The notes: generated by a model from the sequence alone, not told the origin. A stretch of DNA of 64,000 bases from Aurelia coerulea (GCA_039566865.1 CM076943.1:46446663-46510662), one strand, 5' to 3'; counted from the first letter of the stretch, positions 11,794 through 25,361 are shown. Translations and numbers: made by a program.

Positions 11794-12690
11794 GTGATGA
11801 AAATGCAGTTAGAAATGGGCCTAAATAGCCTTGCTCAAAACCAGGTGACAAACCTACAAGCACGAGCAGGAAAAGAATGTCCAGGCAACGAAAGCAACTT
11901 TAACATGTTAATAAACTCCAGGGAATTGACAAGAATAGTAAATGGCACTTTCAGATGCCCTGCTTGCAATGAATCTTTGTGGCAACAGCACAAATATCGA
12001 CAAATAAAACTGATGTGATATTGCCATAAGATTTATCAGAAGTTTTTTTTTGGAATGGCAATGCTCTAAGATTCTAGAAACCTATTACTCTATGAAGAAG
12101 GCTGTTGCAGCTGTTTTATTTCACTGTACAGTAGGGGATGAGCAACATAGTACATGTTCTTCCCCGCAAACTTGGACTTCCTGGTAAATGGCAGAGGGAT
12201 GCAGATGATAAAACAAACTCCAAACCCAAAGTGAATCTTCCTGTCTATATTAAAGATATTTTAAAATTCATATTCAATGATATATGTGAATCCATATTAA
12301 AGGATGGATTGCTTTCAAATGTTTGCACGGAAGTACTCCAAATGCCAACGTGTTGTTCGACTAGATTGTCCAGAACAGATGCTCAGAAACGGTGTTTGCG
12401 TGGGAACTGTCTTTGAACTTGGAATTAGTTCAGCTGTTATTGCATTTAATGAGGGAACAGGGGGGAGCAAAAGGGCTTTGTAAAATGTTGGAGAACCTAG
12501 GAATAACAGAAGGGAAGTGTTCCAGTGTGAATCATGAAGAAGGATATAGGAAGCGGAACTTGACTGTTGACCGTACCGAAACAGAGAAATGTCAATAAGA
12601 GGAGAAGGACTGTAAAAGCAAAATAAAAAGGACTTTTAGATGAAGAAAAGTTTACAAAGGGAGGAGAGTCATATGCAAAGGGGGCATATT
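11794..12690 (+). pseudogene. Decayed coding region, possibly Mutator-type transposase C-terminus
   Basis: Several short open stretches follow one another in shifting frames with stops between them. These include RCPACNESLW near 11955, then CPEQMLRNGVCVGTVFELG, SSAVIAFNEGTGGSKRAL and a run of R/K/E-rich residues ending near 12690. The order 'IAFNEG..., Lys/Arg-rich tail' recalls the C-terminus of the Mutator-like transposases abundant in cnidarian genomes. That link is from memory and is weak. Frame breaks make it non-functional whatever its origin. Confidence 0.35.
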
Positions 12691-13785
12691 GAAATACATT
12701 AAAGATTTTATCCATTGAGGGCTGTTTTACAAGTTTAGGTATTGCAAAGAATTTATTCAAAACTTTAAAGTGCGATATCTCAAAATAGTATTTTTCTATA
12801 GGTACGTTTAGTAAAACAGCCATATTTCATGTCCTGATTTATACTCATTACATAAGTCTCAGCATCGCTCAAATTGAATTGGATGGTATCGCTCATACTG
12901 AGACTTATGACCAAACGCATCAAAAATAGGGACTAATTTCAGGATTACCGCGGCTTTTCCCGCGGACCCAATCATATCTTAGATATCAATCACATGACAC
13001 AATCCTTACGGAATCCCCACGGAATCCTCACAAAATCCACAATTCTCATTGGATAAAAATCATCCTTCTTAGCGTATTTCCCGCATGTATGCACCGTCTA
13101 ATGTCCTGAACCTAATGCTTTACAAATGTATCCTGGGGGTCGCGGAGGTATTTCCGTTTGACTTCATTCAATTCAATGATTGACGTCTGACGAAACGGCC
13201 AGCCAACATGGAGATGCTCGAAGCTGTGGAGTCGAAGTACGATGCTTATCAACGCTAGAATCCTGACCTGGAAAACAGACTACGGTACGTGGTATTGCAA
13301 TGAAGCATGCAGGATTTTTGTCCATTTACAGTGGTAGAGGTTGACACACAGCTCGGATGCTTGGAGTTTGAATCCCATGACAAGACAACATTATTCAGGT
13401 AGGCCAAGGCCCAATGAATGCTGACTTTGTTGACATTATTTGTTCATAATCGCTTTTCTTCAAGCGCTCGTACTTGTCTGTTGCTACACTAATCCTTAGT
13501 AAAACCCTTCAGAAGTTATAAAGAGCGCGTTTTGGGAAGTTTAACTCGTATTGCTCACTGCTGCTGCTAAATAAAAGAAATCAATCTTTGTGAACAGCTG
13601 AGCTTGACTGGCACTCCTTCCCAAATGGGAAATGTTTGCCCAATCGGGCAACACTATCCAAAGTCATTGAAATTCAACTGAAAGTTGTTGCCCATTCCCA
13701 ATTGGACAACAAAACTAGAACAAAATTTCTTGCTGTAAGTTTGTGTATTTTCACATGCTGAATCCAAATATTAAAGAAGAATTTT
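12691..13785. other. Intergenic, with a tRNA-like fragment
   Basis: No supported gene. 13329-13380 reads like tRNA box A and box B sequence (CAGTGGTAGAGG and GAGTTTGAATCCC) and could be a SINE relic. A short ATG frame at 13209 (MEMLEAVESKYDAYQR) is closed by TAG after 16 codons. Confidence 0.4.
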
Positions 13786-14221
13786 ATACAGTGGGACACA
13801 CAAATAAGAAACCACTTTTTAAATTGAGGCCTCAGAAAGTTTCTTATTCAAAGAGACCTTCTCATGATCAGGGACAAAGTTTCTTATACATAGGTAATCA
13901 AGTCAAGTCAAGGTATATGACAGACCTTACATTTATGTGTATTGAACATAAATGGTACATTTTACATTTTTACCATGTTACAATTTTGTTGTGTGAATCT
14001 TCAATTTTGAAAATGCTCATCCTGTTTTGAGAATGCTGCATTATATTACATTCATTTATGGGAATATTTTTTGGCATTTAGGAACAAATTATGACAAATC
14101 TGAAGATAAGAAATAGTTAAATTTCAGACCTAAAATTGTTTCTTATTAAAGGAGCACTTTTTGAAGAAAATTAGGCCTGTTTCTTATACAAGGTTTTTTC
14201 TTATTTGAGGGTACTTACTGT
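13786..14221. mobile_element. Foldback element with AATAAGAAA ends
   Basis: The left end TACAGTGGGACAC...AAATAAGAAAC is matched inverted by the right end TTTCTTATTTGAGGGTACTTACTGTA. The interior repeats TTTCTTAT several times. It resembles the element at 17862-18256 in its terminal TACAGTA and ATAAGAA motifs. Confidence 0.5.
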
Positions 14222-16745
14222 ATTGTCTACCGTGCTGTTTTCTGCGCTGATATAGTTTTACATTTTGTTTCCTAAAGTGGGAAACTGTTTCGCAAAAGGA
14301 AAGGCGTTGGTTTCCTAAATGGGAAACATTGCCTACTTTTAAAAGACAAAGAGTGTCAAAGTGGTGAATGTTCTTTTTTAATCAATTTTTAGGAGGGAAG
14401 AGATGATGACCTCTAGATGTCAGGCCAAGATTTCTACACCAAACTCTGCAACTGAAAATACCACTGCAGGAGCAGGGCAGTCTATCCCCCTCTCAGCCCA
14501 TGACAGCACCCAAAAATGGCGGAAGCCCTTCCTTGCATTGAGGATAAAACGAGTGTGACAAAGGATGAGCTGTACATGCACTGACCTGCAACTTACAAAC
14601 TACCATGCCAAGAGGAAGCCAACCAATTTTAGAACACTTTTGATCAATTTCACAGAGGTTCAGGAGTTGATAGATGACTAGAAATGTGTTTACAATGATT
14701 TATCAGCAAACGAAACATTGCCTTATCTCTGCAAGTTACAAACTGCTACCTACTATTGATATCTTCAACTACTACTTATTATGCTACATATAGACCGGAA
14801 TCTCCTAAAGAAGGCTGCTGTAATCTGCTGTGTCTTAATTTTGCTAGCTGCTTTTGTGAGTATCAACAGAGATGGTACCAGGGAAGAAATGCTAGGGGGG
14901 GGGGCAAATATTATCAGTGTGCCAACAGTGAGCAAAGCGAGAAAATTTTTATGAAACGATGCCTTTCAAGTTCATTGAGATGAGCAAAGAAATCTGGAGG
15001 TACAAGTAATGAAAGTGCTGACAGTGTATAGAAATTTCCAAAAATTTAAGTGCTGGGGCTCAATTAAATTGTGGGGGGCCTGCTACCTGTGCCCTGTGCT
15101 GGCACTATCCCTGAATTTCAATGGGTTAGTGAGCAATTCCAACAACATAGAGGATTGTGCTAAGGCCTAAGGGTGACATCAGGGAATCTCTTGCTATGAC
15201 CCTTTGCATCTGAAAAGATTGCAATTGATTTCTTTGGTGGATTTGTTGTGGATTGCAAAGAATTCTAGTAAATTTCTTGATGCCATCTTTGAATTGCTCA
15301 CTATGTCAATAAATGGTTCCTTCATAAATGGTGGAAACAGAACCTTTGATATTTTATTTCAGCAAGTTTTTAATTGAGCAACATTTTTATATTTTGCATT
15401 GTTTGAAAAACCACATTGTTACTTGGGTACCAGGCGGAACATTTTTTCAGGTTAGGCATTAGCAAAGCTTTCAAACCACAAGTGGAATTCAGTGTACCAA
15501 GAAATGTAGACATATTTGTTTACAGATCATACATAAAGTGTGTAGAGTGCTGTGCTCTTTGAACTACAACTTTTTGAACTACAACTCTCTGATTTGGCAA
15601 TCTTGAGAAAATTTGTTAAGAAAGACACAAACACAGGTTGATTTTGCATTAAACAGTTCAGACACTTTCACAAAGGTTTCTAGCAAAGCAGAGTGATGCA
15701 TCTCAAGTGTTTGTAAGTTCGTTACTTTTTCTACATGATTAGAGACTCAATTATGTATGAAGAACTTTGAGACCTGGTAGCTCATACACAGCAAAGATCT
15801 CTTTGTTACAGAGCCTTGCATATATTTTCGTGTTTGTCAGTAATCCTGTGAAACTGCAGATATTTTCATGCATTCTAATGCTGGCAGCTATGATTTACTG
15901 TAAATAGAAAACTTTCCAGCATGCTTAAATGTGGAAATGCGGATACAGAAACGTAAAGTATTCTTCTATGTCATATGTACTAACTTGTTCTGATAGTGCA
16001 AGATCATTTTTTATTAGGCATTTAAAGTTATCAAGAGTACTGGAAAATATATCAAACATTAAGTACTGTATATAATTATTAAAGATTTAAATAGATAATT
16101 ATTTGACTATGAGTTTGAAACAGCTTGTATTGGAAATTTCTAAATGCTGTTGCATATTTTTTTGTTTTTTGGACATCTGGTATGGTAGAAAATATGATAC
16201 TAACTCTTGAAACATTACCAGGTTTTTGATATTTTTACAGTAGGTGTTGTTTCAAAGATTAAACTCTAACACTAGGGATGACAGTCGTACAGTATAGTAA
16301 GGGCCATCACCCCTTGTAAGAGAAGAAGCCCCCTTTGAACCTTTTGATCAAGGCCTGGCTTAATGCGATTTTACATTTGGCATTGATTTCACATCAAATA
16401 TCAAACTTAGGCAGGCATCTGAGACAGACCTGTCATTATCCTTTTGTATCTGAGTTCTCACTGAGAAAGCCAAAATATCTTCAAGTGCAGATTTTAATCA
16501 TTTTTAAAATAAGAATTTTCATGAGCTATGAGGTGTTGCCTATGTAGTCTTCACAAGGGCCCATAAGAAACTCATCATCATGGATTGCAAAAATTAAGAA
16601 ACTCCAGTATTGGGCAGATATACAGTAAATAATAAATAATTTCTTATGATATAAGAAACTATACATTTTGATGATTTAAAACTTTGACAGACAGTAGTCT
16701 TACTATATTTTAACTTTCTCTTGTATCATATTACTCAGAAGGTGC
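14222..16745. other. Intergenic, no gene seen
   Basis: AT-rich with scattered stops. An acceptor-like TTTTTAG at 14385-14391 is followed by an open stretch to about 14560, but no matching upstream exon stands up (see the rejected items). A poly-G run lies near 14895. Confidence 0.5.
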
Positions 16746-16761
16746 TTGAGTAATGTATACA

Positions 16762-16925
16762 GAGGCATAAGAGCTGGGGGCATGTGCCCCCCCCCAAGAT
16801 TTTGCAATACACAAAGTGCTCTCCTTTTCATTTTCAGGAATTGCCCCTTTAGCTTCATGAAAAGTGCCCTAAAGTGTCATGTCCCCCCCCCAAAGTTTGA
16901 GATGCTTCCTAATGTCCCTGAATGT
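16762..16925. repeat. Dispersed repeat of about 165 bp, copy 1
   Basis: Shares GCCCCTTTAGCTT, AAAGTGCCC and GTTTGAGATGCTTCCTA with 34398-34552. C-runs occur at the same places in both. Class unknown. Confidence 0.6.
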
Positions 16926-17861
16926 CTAAACATTGGAAAGGCTTCAAAAAACTTTGTTTTGAAATGTTTATCAGGGGACAGGCACAGCCTCAGATTTTTA
17001 GTTTCTTATAAACAGATTATGTGCAACAGGTTCTAATAAAAGAAACAATAATAATGCAACCAGAGGAAATGCAATACTTATGAAAAAGTCTGGCAAAAAT
17101 GAATAAAGCTAATGCTTTCTAGTGAGAGCTGCTGGCTGCAGTCATGAAAGGCTTTCAAACAATTAAATGATCTGCAATAACTCAGTATAGTAATGTTTTG
17201 GTTATCAACAACAACTATCATTTACATCCATCACACATATTTTTTTCATAAGAAACTGCCCATAAGAAACTCAACTCTCAGATCGCCAAAAAATTAAGAA
17301 ACTCCAGTACTGGGAAAATATAAGTTAAGAAACTATTTATTTTGATAAAGGAAATCCTTGACATATTTTTAATTTACTTCATTTGTTTACTGTATCATAT
17401 TACTTGCAAGGTACTTACTCGCAAGGTCACACAGGTAGTGAACATGTCATGAAGGCTGTTATTGAACCTCTAACAGACGCGTAAGAAACTCTGAGTACTC
17501 AAAATCTGATAATTTTAAGAAACTTTCAGTTCAGTACTTGCCCAAATCCTTAGTTTCTTACAAAAACATGTGTATTGCAAGCAAATCAAAACCCATTTAG
17601 GTACGCTAAAGATGCAGACACACCCCTCATCATTTTTAGCAACACAATTATACAGCCCATGTCAAAGTTATCAACAACAGATTATATCTTGGCCTGCACC
17701 AGTTTTTATCAGTATTGATTTCCTCTTGGACAACAAGTTTTTGTCAAGAGATTCGCTTCAATCCAGAGTCACAACGGATCCAGAATCCATAATCTTTAAA
17801 AGCTTTAAAAAGATATTTGCCAGCCAAACCAGCAGCCTTCCAAACCATTACTTTGACTTAA
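16926..17861. other. Intergenic, rich in ATAAGAAACT motifs
   Basis: Contains repeated CCATAAGAAACTC and AATTAAGAAACTCCAGTA blocks (16560-16620 and 17260-17330), suggesting related decayed repeats. No gene. Confidence 0.45.
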
Positions 17862-18256
17862 TACAGTAAAAACCCGCACATAAGAACCTTCATTTATTAA
17901 GAACCTACAGCCTGAAATCATATATTTCGTACCCAATGCATAAGAACTATTTCAGCCTGATATCATAACTGGGTTCTTAAAAGAGAGTTTCATTCATTCA
18001 TTGGGAAATAAATACAATCTGTTTGCCAATTGACCTCTTTCATGAACTCCAAAACATTACTTACAGAACTGTGACAGGCAGGGCCTGTAGTGGTAAACTG
18101 GGTAAGCTTGGGTTGAAATGGATAGCGATAGAGCCAAGAATGTAAATAAGTTTGGCTAAGATTTAGCTTCACATACTGGATGTGCCTCATTGCATAAGAA
18201 CCTAAACAGGCTGAGTTCAAAATCTTAGGTACTTATGTGCGGATTTTTACTTTACA
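17862..18256. mobile_element. Foldback element with ACCCGCACATAAGAACCT ends
   Basis: Left end TACAGTAAAAACCCGCACAT and right end ATGTGCGGATTTTTACTTTA are inverted. Length is about 395 bp and the interior carries more ATAAGAACCT motifs. No coding capacity. Confidence 0.65.
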
Positions 18257-18749
18257 ACATTCTTGCACAACACTGAAGATGGTTGACAGCTCAAATCGAA
18301 TCCTGGTTGCCTGGTTGCAATGTCATGTGGTAGGGCTGGAAGGTTCATCGTCGTCTTTCGCCCTGCAGCAAAGAAGACAAAGAAATAAGAATGACTTGCT
18401 AATATCAAAGCATAGTCAATCAAAGCATCTTCTGGAATTGTGTTTTTCACTGGTTTGAAATAGTGCCTTTAAAAGTGCGGAAAGAGCGATCAGCAGAAAA
18501 GCAGATTGAAACGAAAAAATTCAACAACATTACCTCAGAAAATATGGCTCTCCGCTGTAAAAATTCAATCAGTCTCCAAGCTGAATCATTTTTTAATGTC
18601 TGCCTTGCCAAGTGTGTCTCTCTGTGCTCCTGGACAAGTGTTTATTTTGTTTATCTGTCTGTGTCTGAATTGAAACTTGCTTCGAAGCTGCCATCCGCCA
18701 TTTTCTGCCTCGATTTGAAAGTTGCCAACCAGCTTTTGGCAACAGGAGC

Positions 18750-18940
18750 GTAAATTGTCTGCCGCTGACCATGGCGGACTGGTGACGCGGGCGCCTCCTT
18801 CCCATGCTTCGCAAGTTTTGTTCCAGTGAAGAAAGCGCGTGGAAAAATGTTGGATGTCCGACCAAGGAAAGTTGATTAATATACGATATCCTCGTCTCGG
18901 CCATCGATAGAGTAGGAACAGAGAAGGAGGTAAGTTTGAT
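18750..18940. promoter_or_regulatory. Possible GC-richer promoter or first non-coding exon
   Basis: Locally richer in CpG than its surroundings. GAGAAGGAG|GTAAGT at about 18930 is a strong plus-strand donor with no long frame before it, as in a 5' UTR exon. No downstream exon was identified, so this stays speculative. Confidence 0.2.
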
Positions 18941-19261
18941 TTTTATCCTGGTTTCTTCATAATTTTGTATTCAAACAAATTTTGCTTAGTCTAGGCCGAG
19001 ATTCACAACAAACAGCCTGGAACGGGCCTAAAATCACGAATACTCTGATAAATTTGATTGCATTCTTCCAAATCTAATCCTTGCCTCTTAGTAACTGTGA
19101 TAGATCACAACAATAATATGCAACCAAAACTAGTACAGCCTCATTACTCATGCTACATGAATTGTATGATGTTGAAAAACCCAGATAACTACTTAAACAA
19201 TCAGAACTTCTGTATGGATGGCTGCTGGTGTCAACTGTCAAAGAAAGTGAATGTAAAAGGG

Positions 19262-20589
19262 GGTAATTTTTCTCCATATACAGGTTGTGCTGCAGAACAA
19301 AGTATATTGCACTGCTTACTAGACATACTAATTAACACAACTGCCATCATGAAAATATGCTGCAAAAATTCCCGTTAGGCTTTTGCACACTCTAAAATGT
19401 CCCAAGTTTTCCTTTTTCTCTGTATAGTATTTAGAGAAGTCTTTAAAAAGGGTGCTTTTTTCTCCTAATACAGGTTGTGCCGCAGAACAAACTATGTGGG
19501 GTGATTAACTAGACCCACCAATAGATACTTCAGCCATAATGGAAAGTTCCTCTTAAAATTCCCGTTGGGGGTTTTCGCCCCTTGAAATGTACCTGTTTCT
19601 CTATATTCCTATATGTAGAGACTATTGCAATTAGAGAAAAATAGGGGTGCCATTTCCTCTTAATACAGGTTGTGCCGCAGAACAAACTATGTTGGGTGAT
19701 AAACTAGACCCACTGATAGATATTTCAGCCATAATGGAAAGTTCCTCTTAAAATTCCCGTTGGGGGTTTTCGCCCCTTGAAATGTACCTGTTTCTCTATA
19801 TTCCTATATGCAGAGACTATTGCAATTAGAGAAAAATAGGGGTGCCATTTCCTCTTAATACAGGTTGTGCCGCAGAACAAACTATGTTGGGTGATAAACT
19901 AGACCCACTGATAGATATTTCAGCCATAATGGAAAGTTCCTCTTAAAATTCCCGTTGGGGGTTTTCGCCCCTTGAAATGTACCTGTTTCTCTATATTCCT
20001 ATATGCAGAGACTATTGCAATTAGAGAAAAATAGGGTTGCAATTTCCTCCTAATACAGGTTGTGCCGCAGAACAAACTATGTTGGGTGATAAACTAGACC
20101 CACTAATAGATACTTCAGCCATAATGGAAAGTTCCTCTTAAAATTCCCGTTGGGGGTTTTCGCCCCTTGAAATGTACCTGTTTCTCTATATTCCTATATG
20201 CAGAGACTATTGCAATTAGAGAAAATAGGGGTGCAATTTCCTCCTAATAGAGGTTGTGCCGCAGAACAAACTATGTTGGGTGATAAACTAGACCCACTAA
20301 TAGATACTTCAGCCATAATGGAAAGTTCCTCTTAAAATTCCCGTTGGGGGTTTTCGCCCCTTGAAATGTACCTGTTTCTCTATATTCCTATATGCAGAGA
20401 CTATTGCAATTAGAGAAAAATAGGGGTGCAATTTCCTCCTAATGGAAGTTGTGCCGCAGAACAAACTATGTTGGGTGATAAACTAGACACAATGACTAAC
20501 ACTTCATCCATGATGGCTAGTTCCCCTTGAAATTCCCGTTGGGGTTTTTAGCTGCTTGCAATGTGCCCATTTCTCTATATTCCTATATG
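19262..20589. repeat. 195-bp tandem satellite, about seven units
   Basis: The motif GTTGTGC(C/T)GCAGAACAAA recurs at 19284, 19474, 19669, 19864, 20059, 20253 and 20448, a spacing of 194-195 bp after the first unit. Central units are almost identical while the first and last have diverged, as expected of an array homogenised by unequal exchange. The frames in it are not conserved, so it is not coding. A piece of the next unit reappears at 21189-21230, beyond a transposon. Confidence 0.9.
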
Positions 20590-21188
20590 TACAGGGTGTC
20601 CAAAAAAAATTGTGCCCCGTTTGCTTGAAGATTGCCTCAAAACGGCAAAAGATTCTCGCCAAAATTTTGCTTGATGGTGCGCTTCAGATATTCAATTAAA
20701 GTTTGCTACCAACCCTGTAAAAATCCGTTGTAAAATGATGGAGCTATGACCTTTAGGAGACCAAATTTGCCGGATGACTGAAACCAGTGGTCAGCCATTT
20801 TGTCTTACTATTTTGCAGCGATGACAATAGCTTCTTGGATTAAATGAAACAGCAGCCTCCAATTTCATAGCTCCCGTGAGAATTCCAATCATCATCAGAG
20901 AGTTCAACCATTTCTTACCTCACAAAAATTATTTCTTACAGCACATGAAGCTATTTATCACTGAAAATAGTAAGACAAAATGGCTGACCGCTGGTTTCAG
21001 TCATCAGGAAAATTTGGTCTTTTGAAGGTCATAGCTCCATCATTTTTCAACGGATTTTTACGGGGATGGCAGCAAACTTTATTTGAACATCTGAAGAGCA
21101 ACATCATATAAAAGTTTGGCGAGAATCTTTTGCCGTTTTGTCGCAATCTTCAGGCAAACGGGGCACAATTTTTTTGGGACACTCTGTA
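20590..21188. mobile_element. Mariner-like MITE, 599-bp type, copy 1
   Basis: Ends TACAGGGTGTCC and GGGACACTCTGTA, with TA on each side. The two halves are inverted repeats over about 230-290 bp each. It sits inside the satellite: joining the flanks at one TA restores the unit sequence CTATATGTAGAGA. Same family as 25630-26228. Confidence 0.85.
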
Positions 21189-21230
21189 GAGACCATTGCA
21201 ATTGGAGAAAAGTAGGGGTGCAATATTCTG
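21189..21230. repeat. Satellite fragment beyond the MITE
   Basis: Reads GAGACCATTGCAATTGGAGA and then GTAGGGGTGCAAT, the continuation of the unit broken at 20589. Confidence 0.75.
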
Positions 21231-24109
21231 ATATCTTCAAATACCTAATGACAGGTGTTACACAGGGTAAAATATGCCTTGTTTAAAATATTTATAAACA
21301 CTTATAAAAGTATTTTAAAGAACCTAGTAATTTATATCATTGAGAAATCTCATATTTTTATCATAGAAAAAAGGACAATTACAAATTGGATGGAGACAAG
21401 AGGCTCTCACCATACAAAATTCAATGATTTGATAAGATGGGTGGTAGAACAGAAAGGTGTATATGCTATTAAGCAATATTAATTGAAGAAGAACTACTGT
21501 ACCTAAACAAGGACATTCAGTATGACAACTTTAGAGACACTTAAATGACAGTATCTGTCAACCTTCTTTTATAATTCAATTGACTGTAATTTACTCATTG
21601 AAGAATGGTATTGATCATAACATAGTCTTGTACTTATTCTGTCTAAAACCTATGCTGAAACTTTGACATCATTGTATGATGTTGCACTTGGAAGAATTAG
21701 AAAATTCAAATGGGGCAAAGTGTTCTTGGGATAATATTCGTTATAAACTTTTACACGTTAAGGCTGATTTCCAATCACTGGAATTTTCAGAGCGGGCAGA
21801 ATTTCTATTGTATGCAAGAGAAAATGTCGTTCTGAAATTGAATAGAAAGTTACGGCTGAGTGACCTTTTATTGTCTAAAATTCCACCCGCTCGGAAAACT
21901 CCACTGACTGGAAATCAGCCTTTAAGAAATTTATCCAGCACTGAAAGCTTTCAGAATTTTTCTCATTTTTGACCATCGTGACCATTTTCCAGTCTCTGGA
22001 ATATATTGAAGAGACAGCAAATAATGAAAAATAATTGCAACAAGTAAGATGAAATGTACGATGGTTTGTAAAAATCAGGTCAATCACCTAAAAATCTTTA
22101 AAGAAAGATACTGTAAAAGTCCAGTGTAAAGAAATTTTTTAACAGTCAACATAGCTCTGTATGAAATAATGCTGAATTCAGATGTGTAAAATGGGCTTGC
22201 TGGCATAAAGCGTAATTGAAAAACAATTTTTGCCATGGTGAATGGAATTGGGCCATTAATGAGGGTGCAGCTCAAATCTGTTCAAAATTGTTATTTTGTG
22301 ATGAAAATTGTTATTTTATAATGAAAATTGAAACAGGTGATATTCATAATCAATTTCTGAAGAAATCTTAGAGCCGTTAATTTTTGGGTAATGAACTGCG
22401 TAATTTTAACATTACAATATAGATGATGAAGTCACCATAGGCTTAGGCCCTGACCCAAGACACAAATCAGCCTATAATGAGAGGTGGTAGAAGGTCCACA
22501 ACAAAGAAAAATTTGATGGCAAATCCAGTGGTCTGTTAAAGTGGGGGATGGGGATTTAGCTGTTAACGGCACAATTCCATTAACTGTGGCAACAATTGTT
22601 TGTTGACTCATAACGTTTCACCGTTATAACATTGATAATGATGACATAGATAGTGCAAGCACACGCACACAATCCATGAAGACCTGAACGTTGTAACTGA
22701 GGTTTCCCTATGCTTGCAATGAATTTCCAGTATGGTACCATTAGATATCTCATCTCTGATAGTTCCAGCATTGTTTCTAATCTTTTTTTGGCACACCATT
22801 TATTCCTGTTTTACTGTGGGATCTATGTGGATCTTCATAACTTTTGAAACAATTCCATGATTCTTTATGGCACCAGAAAACTGAACATTCTCTTTATTGC
22901 AGTTACTACTAGCAATATAACATCATATTCAGTGTTGTTCATTCTCCAAGCCAAGGTTCCTTTTTAGGCCATGCTGCTGTTGATGTTAGATCAAAGTTTG
23001 AACTTCTACTTCAAACCATTATTGCAGAAAAAAGCACGTGTCATCGCACTTTCACTCACCGTATCATGTAGACTATCTGTTAGTGTTAATCAGGCCATTA
23101 CTATTAATAGGTGGTCGCTTTAATTTTACAAGTTCTTGCAAGAGTTGGTCGAAAAGCTCAGTCTTCTTTCGCGCTCCTCCTTTGCTGGCAGGATAAAAAG
23201 CAACGAACCCAACCTAGTCTAATAATGATCAAATAAGAGCTCAATTTAAACAATAACATCCAATCTGTTTCTGTGCCAGCCTGCATCCACAGCTCTTTCC
23301 GACGATTGATAACAAAGTAACCGAATAATTATCAAGGCAAACTGTGTTTAAATTAAGTTTCACAACACTTCACATGAATGAAGAAAGTTAGGCCAATGGC
23401 CACTCCACTCGCGTCGCGTTAAATCAGTCTTGTAATCATTGATCCCCTGTGCGCTCTTCGCGCATGGCAAATGCAATTTTCCCTCCTGCTGCTTTTGGCT
23501 TTGGCTTTTACCCCCGGTTTGCAATAAGATTTTGATTTCGAGGCATTTGATTTGAAAAGAATGCAGAACGAGGCATTCGACTTCAATATTATTTAGTCCC
23601 TGTTTAGAATCTGATTGGAAGTGAGTCCTTATATGAGAGAAAATAAAATATCAGATTAAAAATGTTGAACGAATACAAGGAATCACGTCGTAAGTCTAGT
23701 TCTGATTCACAGATTTTCATGGGATTTGTCTCATTTTGGCAGTCATAGGCTTTGTGAGTGCCTGGAACCAAAAAAATCTACTCAACTAGTCTCCTTTCAG
23801 TGCTAGTAAACAAAGGTCACTGAACCGTTATAGCGATTTCCGTATTTTCAAATTCTGAAAGCTGTTAAATGGCTTCAGAAATAATCACTTCAAATTTTTT
23901 GGTGCCAGGCCCTCAAACTGTATCTTGGGCAACTTTGTGCCAAGCAAAATTGTCATTGCTTCATCTTGTTTCTCACAGCATTTGTTTTAGTTTTGTCACT
24001 TTTTGCGCAGTTTTCGCATAATTTATGCAAATTAATTATGCAAATTAGCATTATTTATGCATGGATGAATTCCTCATGACTAGGGCTTTCAGAAGATATA
24101 TTGGTACCA
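21231..24109. other. Intergenic, one small foldback, no gene seen
   Basis: 21758-21926 is a foldback of about 170 bp with ends AAGGCTGATTTCCAAT and a near-complement GGAAATCAGCCTT. Elsewhere there are only short, unsupported frames. 23100-23600 is somewhat richer in CG dinucleotides, but no exon was found. Confidence 0.5.
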
Positions 24110-24385
24110 AGAATTGAAGCTTCCAGTAAAAAGTTTGTTTTAAATGGAGGGATCCCCCTTAAATCGATCCCCTGTTTTTGACGACTTTTTGTGGATTTCA
24201 AGCTTGCCCATTTTGTCAAAATCTTTAATTCGGGAAATTTACAGTGCCGAAAAAATTCCAAAAAATACTCATAATGTAGGGTAGTCTTATAGCGACAGAA
24301 AAACGTTTGATGCATTTCCATCAGCCAGGTACTTTTTTATAAAGCAGATTGCGTTGGGTCACTTTTTTCTGGGTCACTCAGTATA
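24110..24385. mobile_element. Right half of a mariner-like foldback element
   Basis: Matches the right arm of the element at 31828-33139, including TCGATCCCCTGTTTTTGACG and the terminal TTGCGTTGGGTCACTTTTTT. The left arm is missing. Confidence 0.65.
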
Positions 24386-25361
24386 TATCAAACGAAAGTA
24401 CTTTGCAAGGGGAACCATTTGGTACCAATCACAACTTCGTCAAGGTTAAGACAAAGACATTATAACTGTTTTTGTGATTTTCTTTGTGATTACTTTCCAA
24501 ATATGGGTATGTACTGGTCACGTGACTTAAATTATGACAATTGAAAATCTAACATTTAATTCCCAATTAAAAATTAGGAAAATTCATAAATATTTCAACT
24601 CATTTCTTTATTTCCTCTCTGTTTTATAATCAAAATTTTGGTTCGAGGGCATTTTTTGCCCCCCTGGGTACAATAGGGTTAAACAATGTGATACTCTCAT
24701 ATGAGCATGCAATAGAATGGGAAAATGGCATTGCAAGATGACAAGTGCATCCAACAGATGTTGTTAAAATACACAGAACTGCGTGTTATGCAATGCTCTG
24801 TAAAGCCTTTTGAGCCACTTATTATCAATTTTTGATGGAATAACACAATTTGTAGTTACGTCTTCATCAATTTTTGTCATTTTCCTCCAAAATAACTATC
24901 TAAAAACACCTGTATGTAATACATTTGAATTGAAAATGAATAATGCGCCAAATGAGAAGGGAAAAAGTACTATCTTTATTCAGTTTTAGAACAAATTAGA
25001 AAAGGATATACCTTAACATTTTCAGCATTATGACGTCATAGTGACGCAATCTAACGAGGTTGCCACGACGAGAACTACCATTCAGCTAAGAATGGTTAGT
25101 ACTACGCCATTGCTAAGTCTCAATGAGTCCATTACTCTACGGCTATTTATAGAGAGGGAGTGGAAACAACCTTCCCTCCCATATTTGTCAGAGTCTCTTG
25201 CCCATATTTGTCAGTGTAATGCTTGCCAATTTGAAAATAACTAAACAATGCCCTGTATCTAATGTATCGAATGTGCTAAGTCGAACTGAAATATTGCCAC
25301 TGTATCAAATGCATCATATATGTGTATATTTATATGTAGATATATTGGCAATAAAGAAACA
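24386..25361. other. Intergenic, no gene seen
   Basis: AT-rich. The longest plus-strand frame (25041-25244) has no recognisable domain. Confidence 0.5.

Noticed and set aside
13209..14560. A three-exon gene with exons near 13209-13293, 13332-13398 and 14392-14560.
   Set aside because: The first exon has TAG after 16 codons and the wrong phase. The second overlaps a tRNA-like box A/box B sequence, which explains its pattern better.
19262..20589. Direct repeats that could suggest a CRISPR array.
   Set aside because: Units are 195 bp and contiguous with no unique spacers, and the window is eukaryotic.
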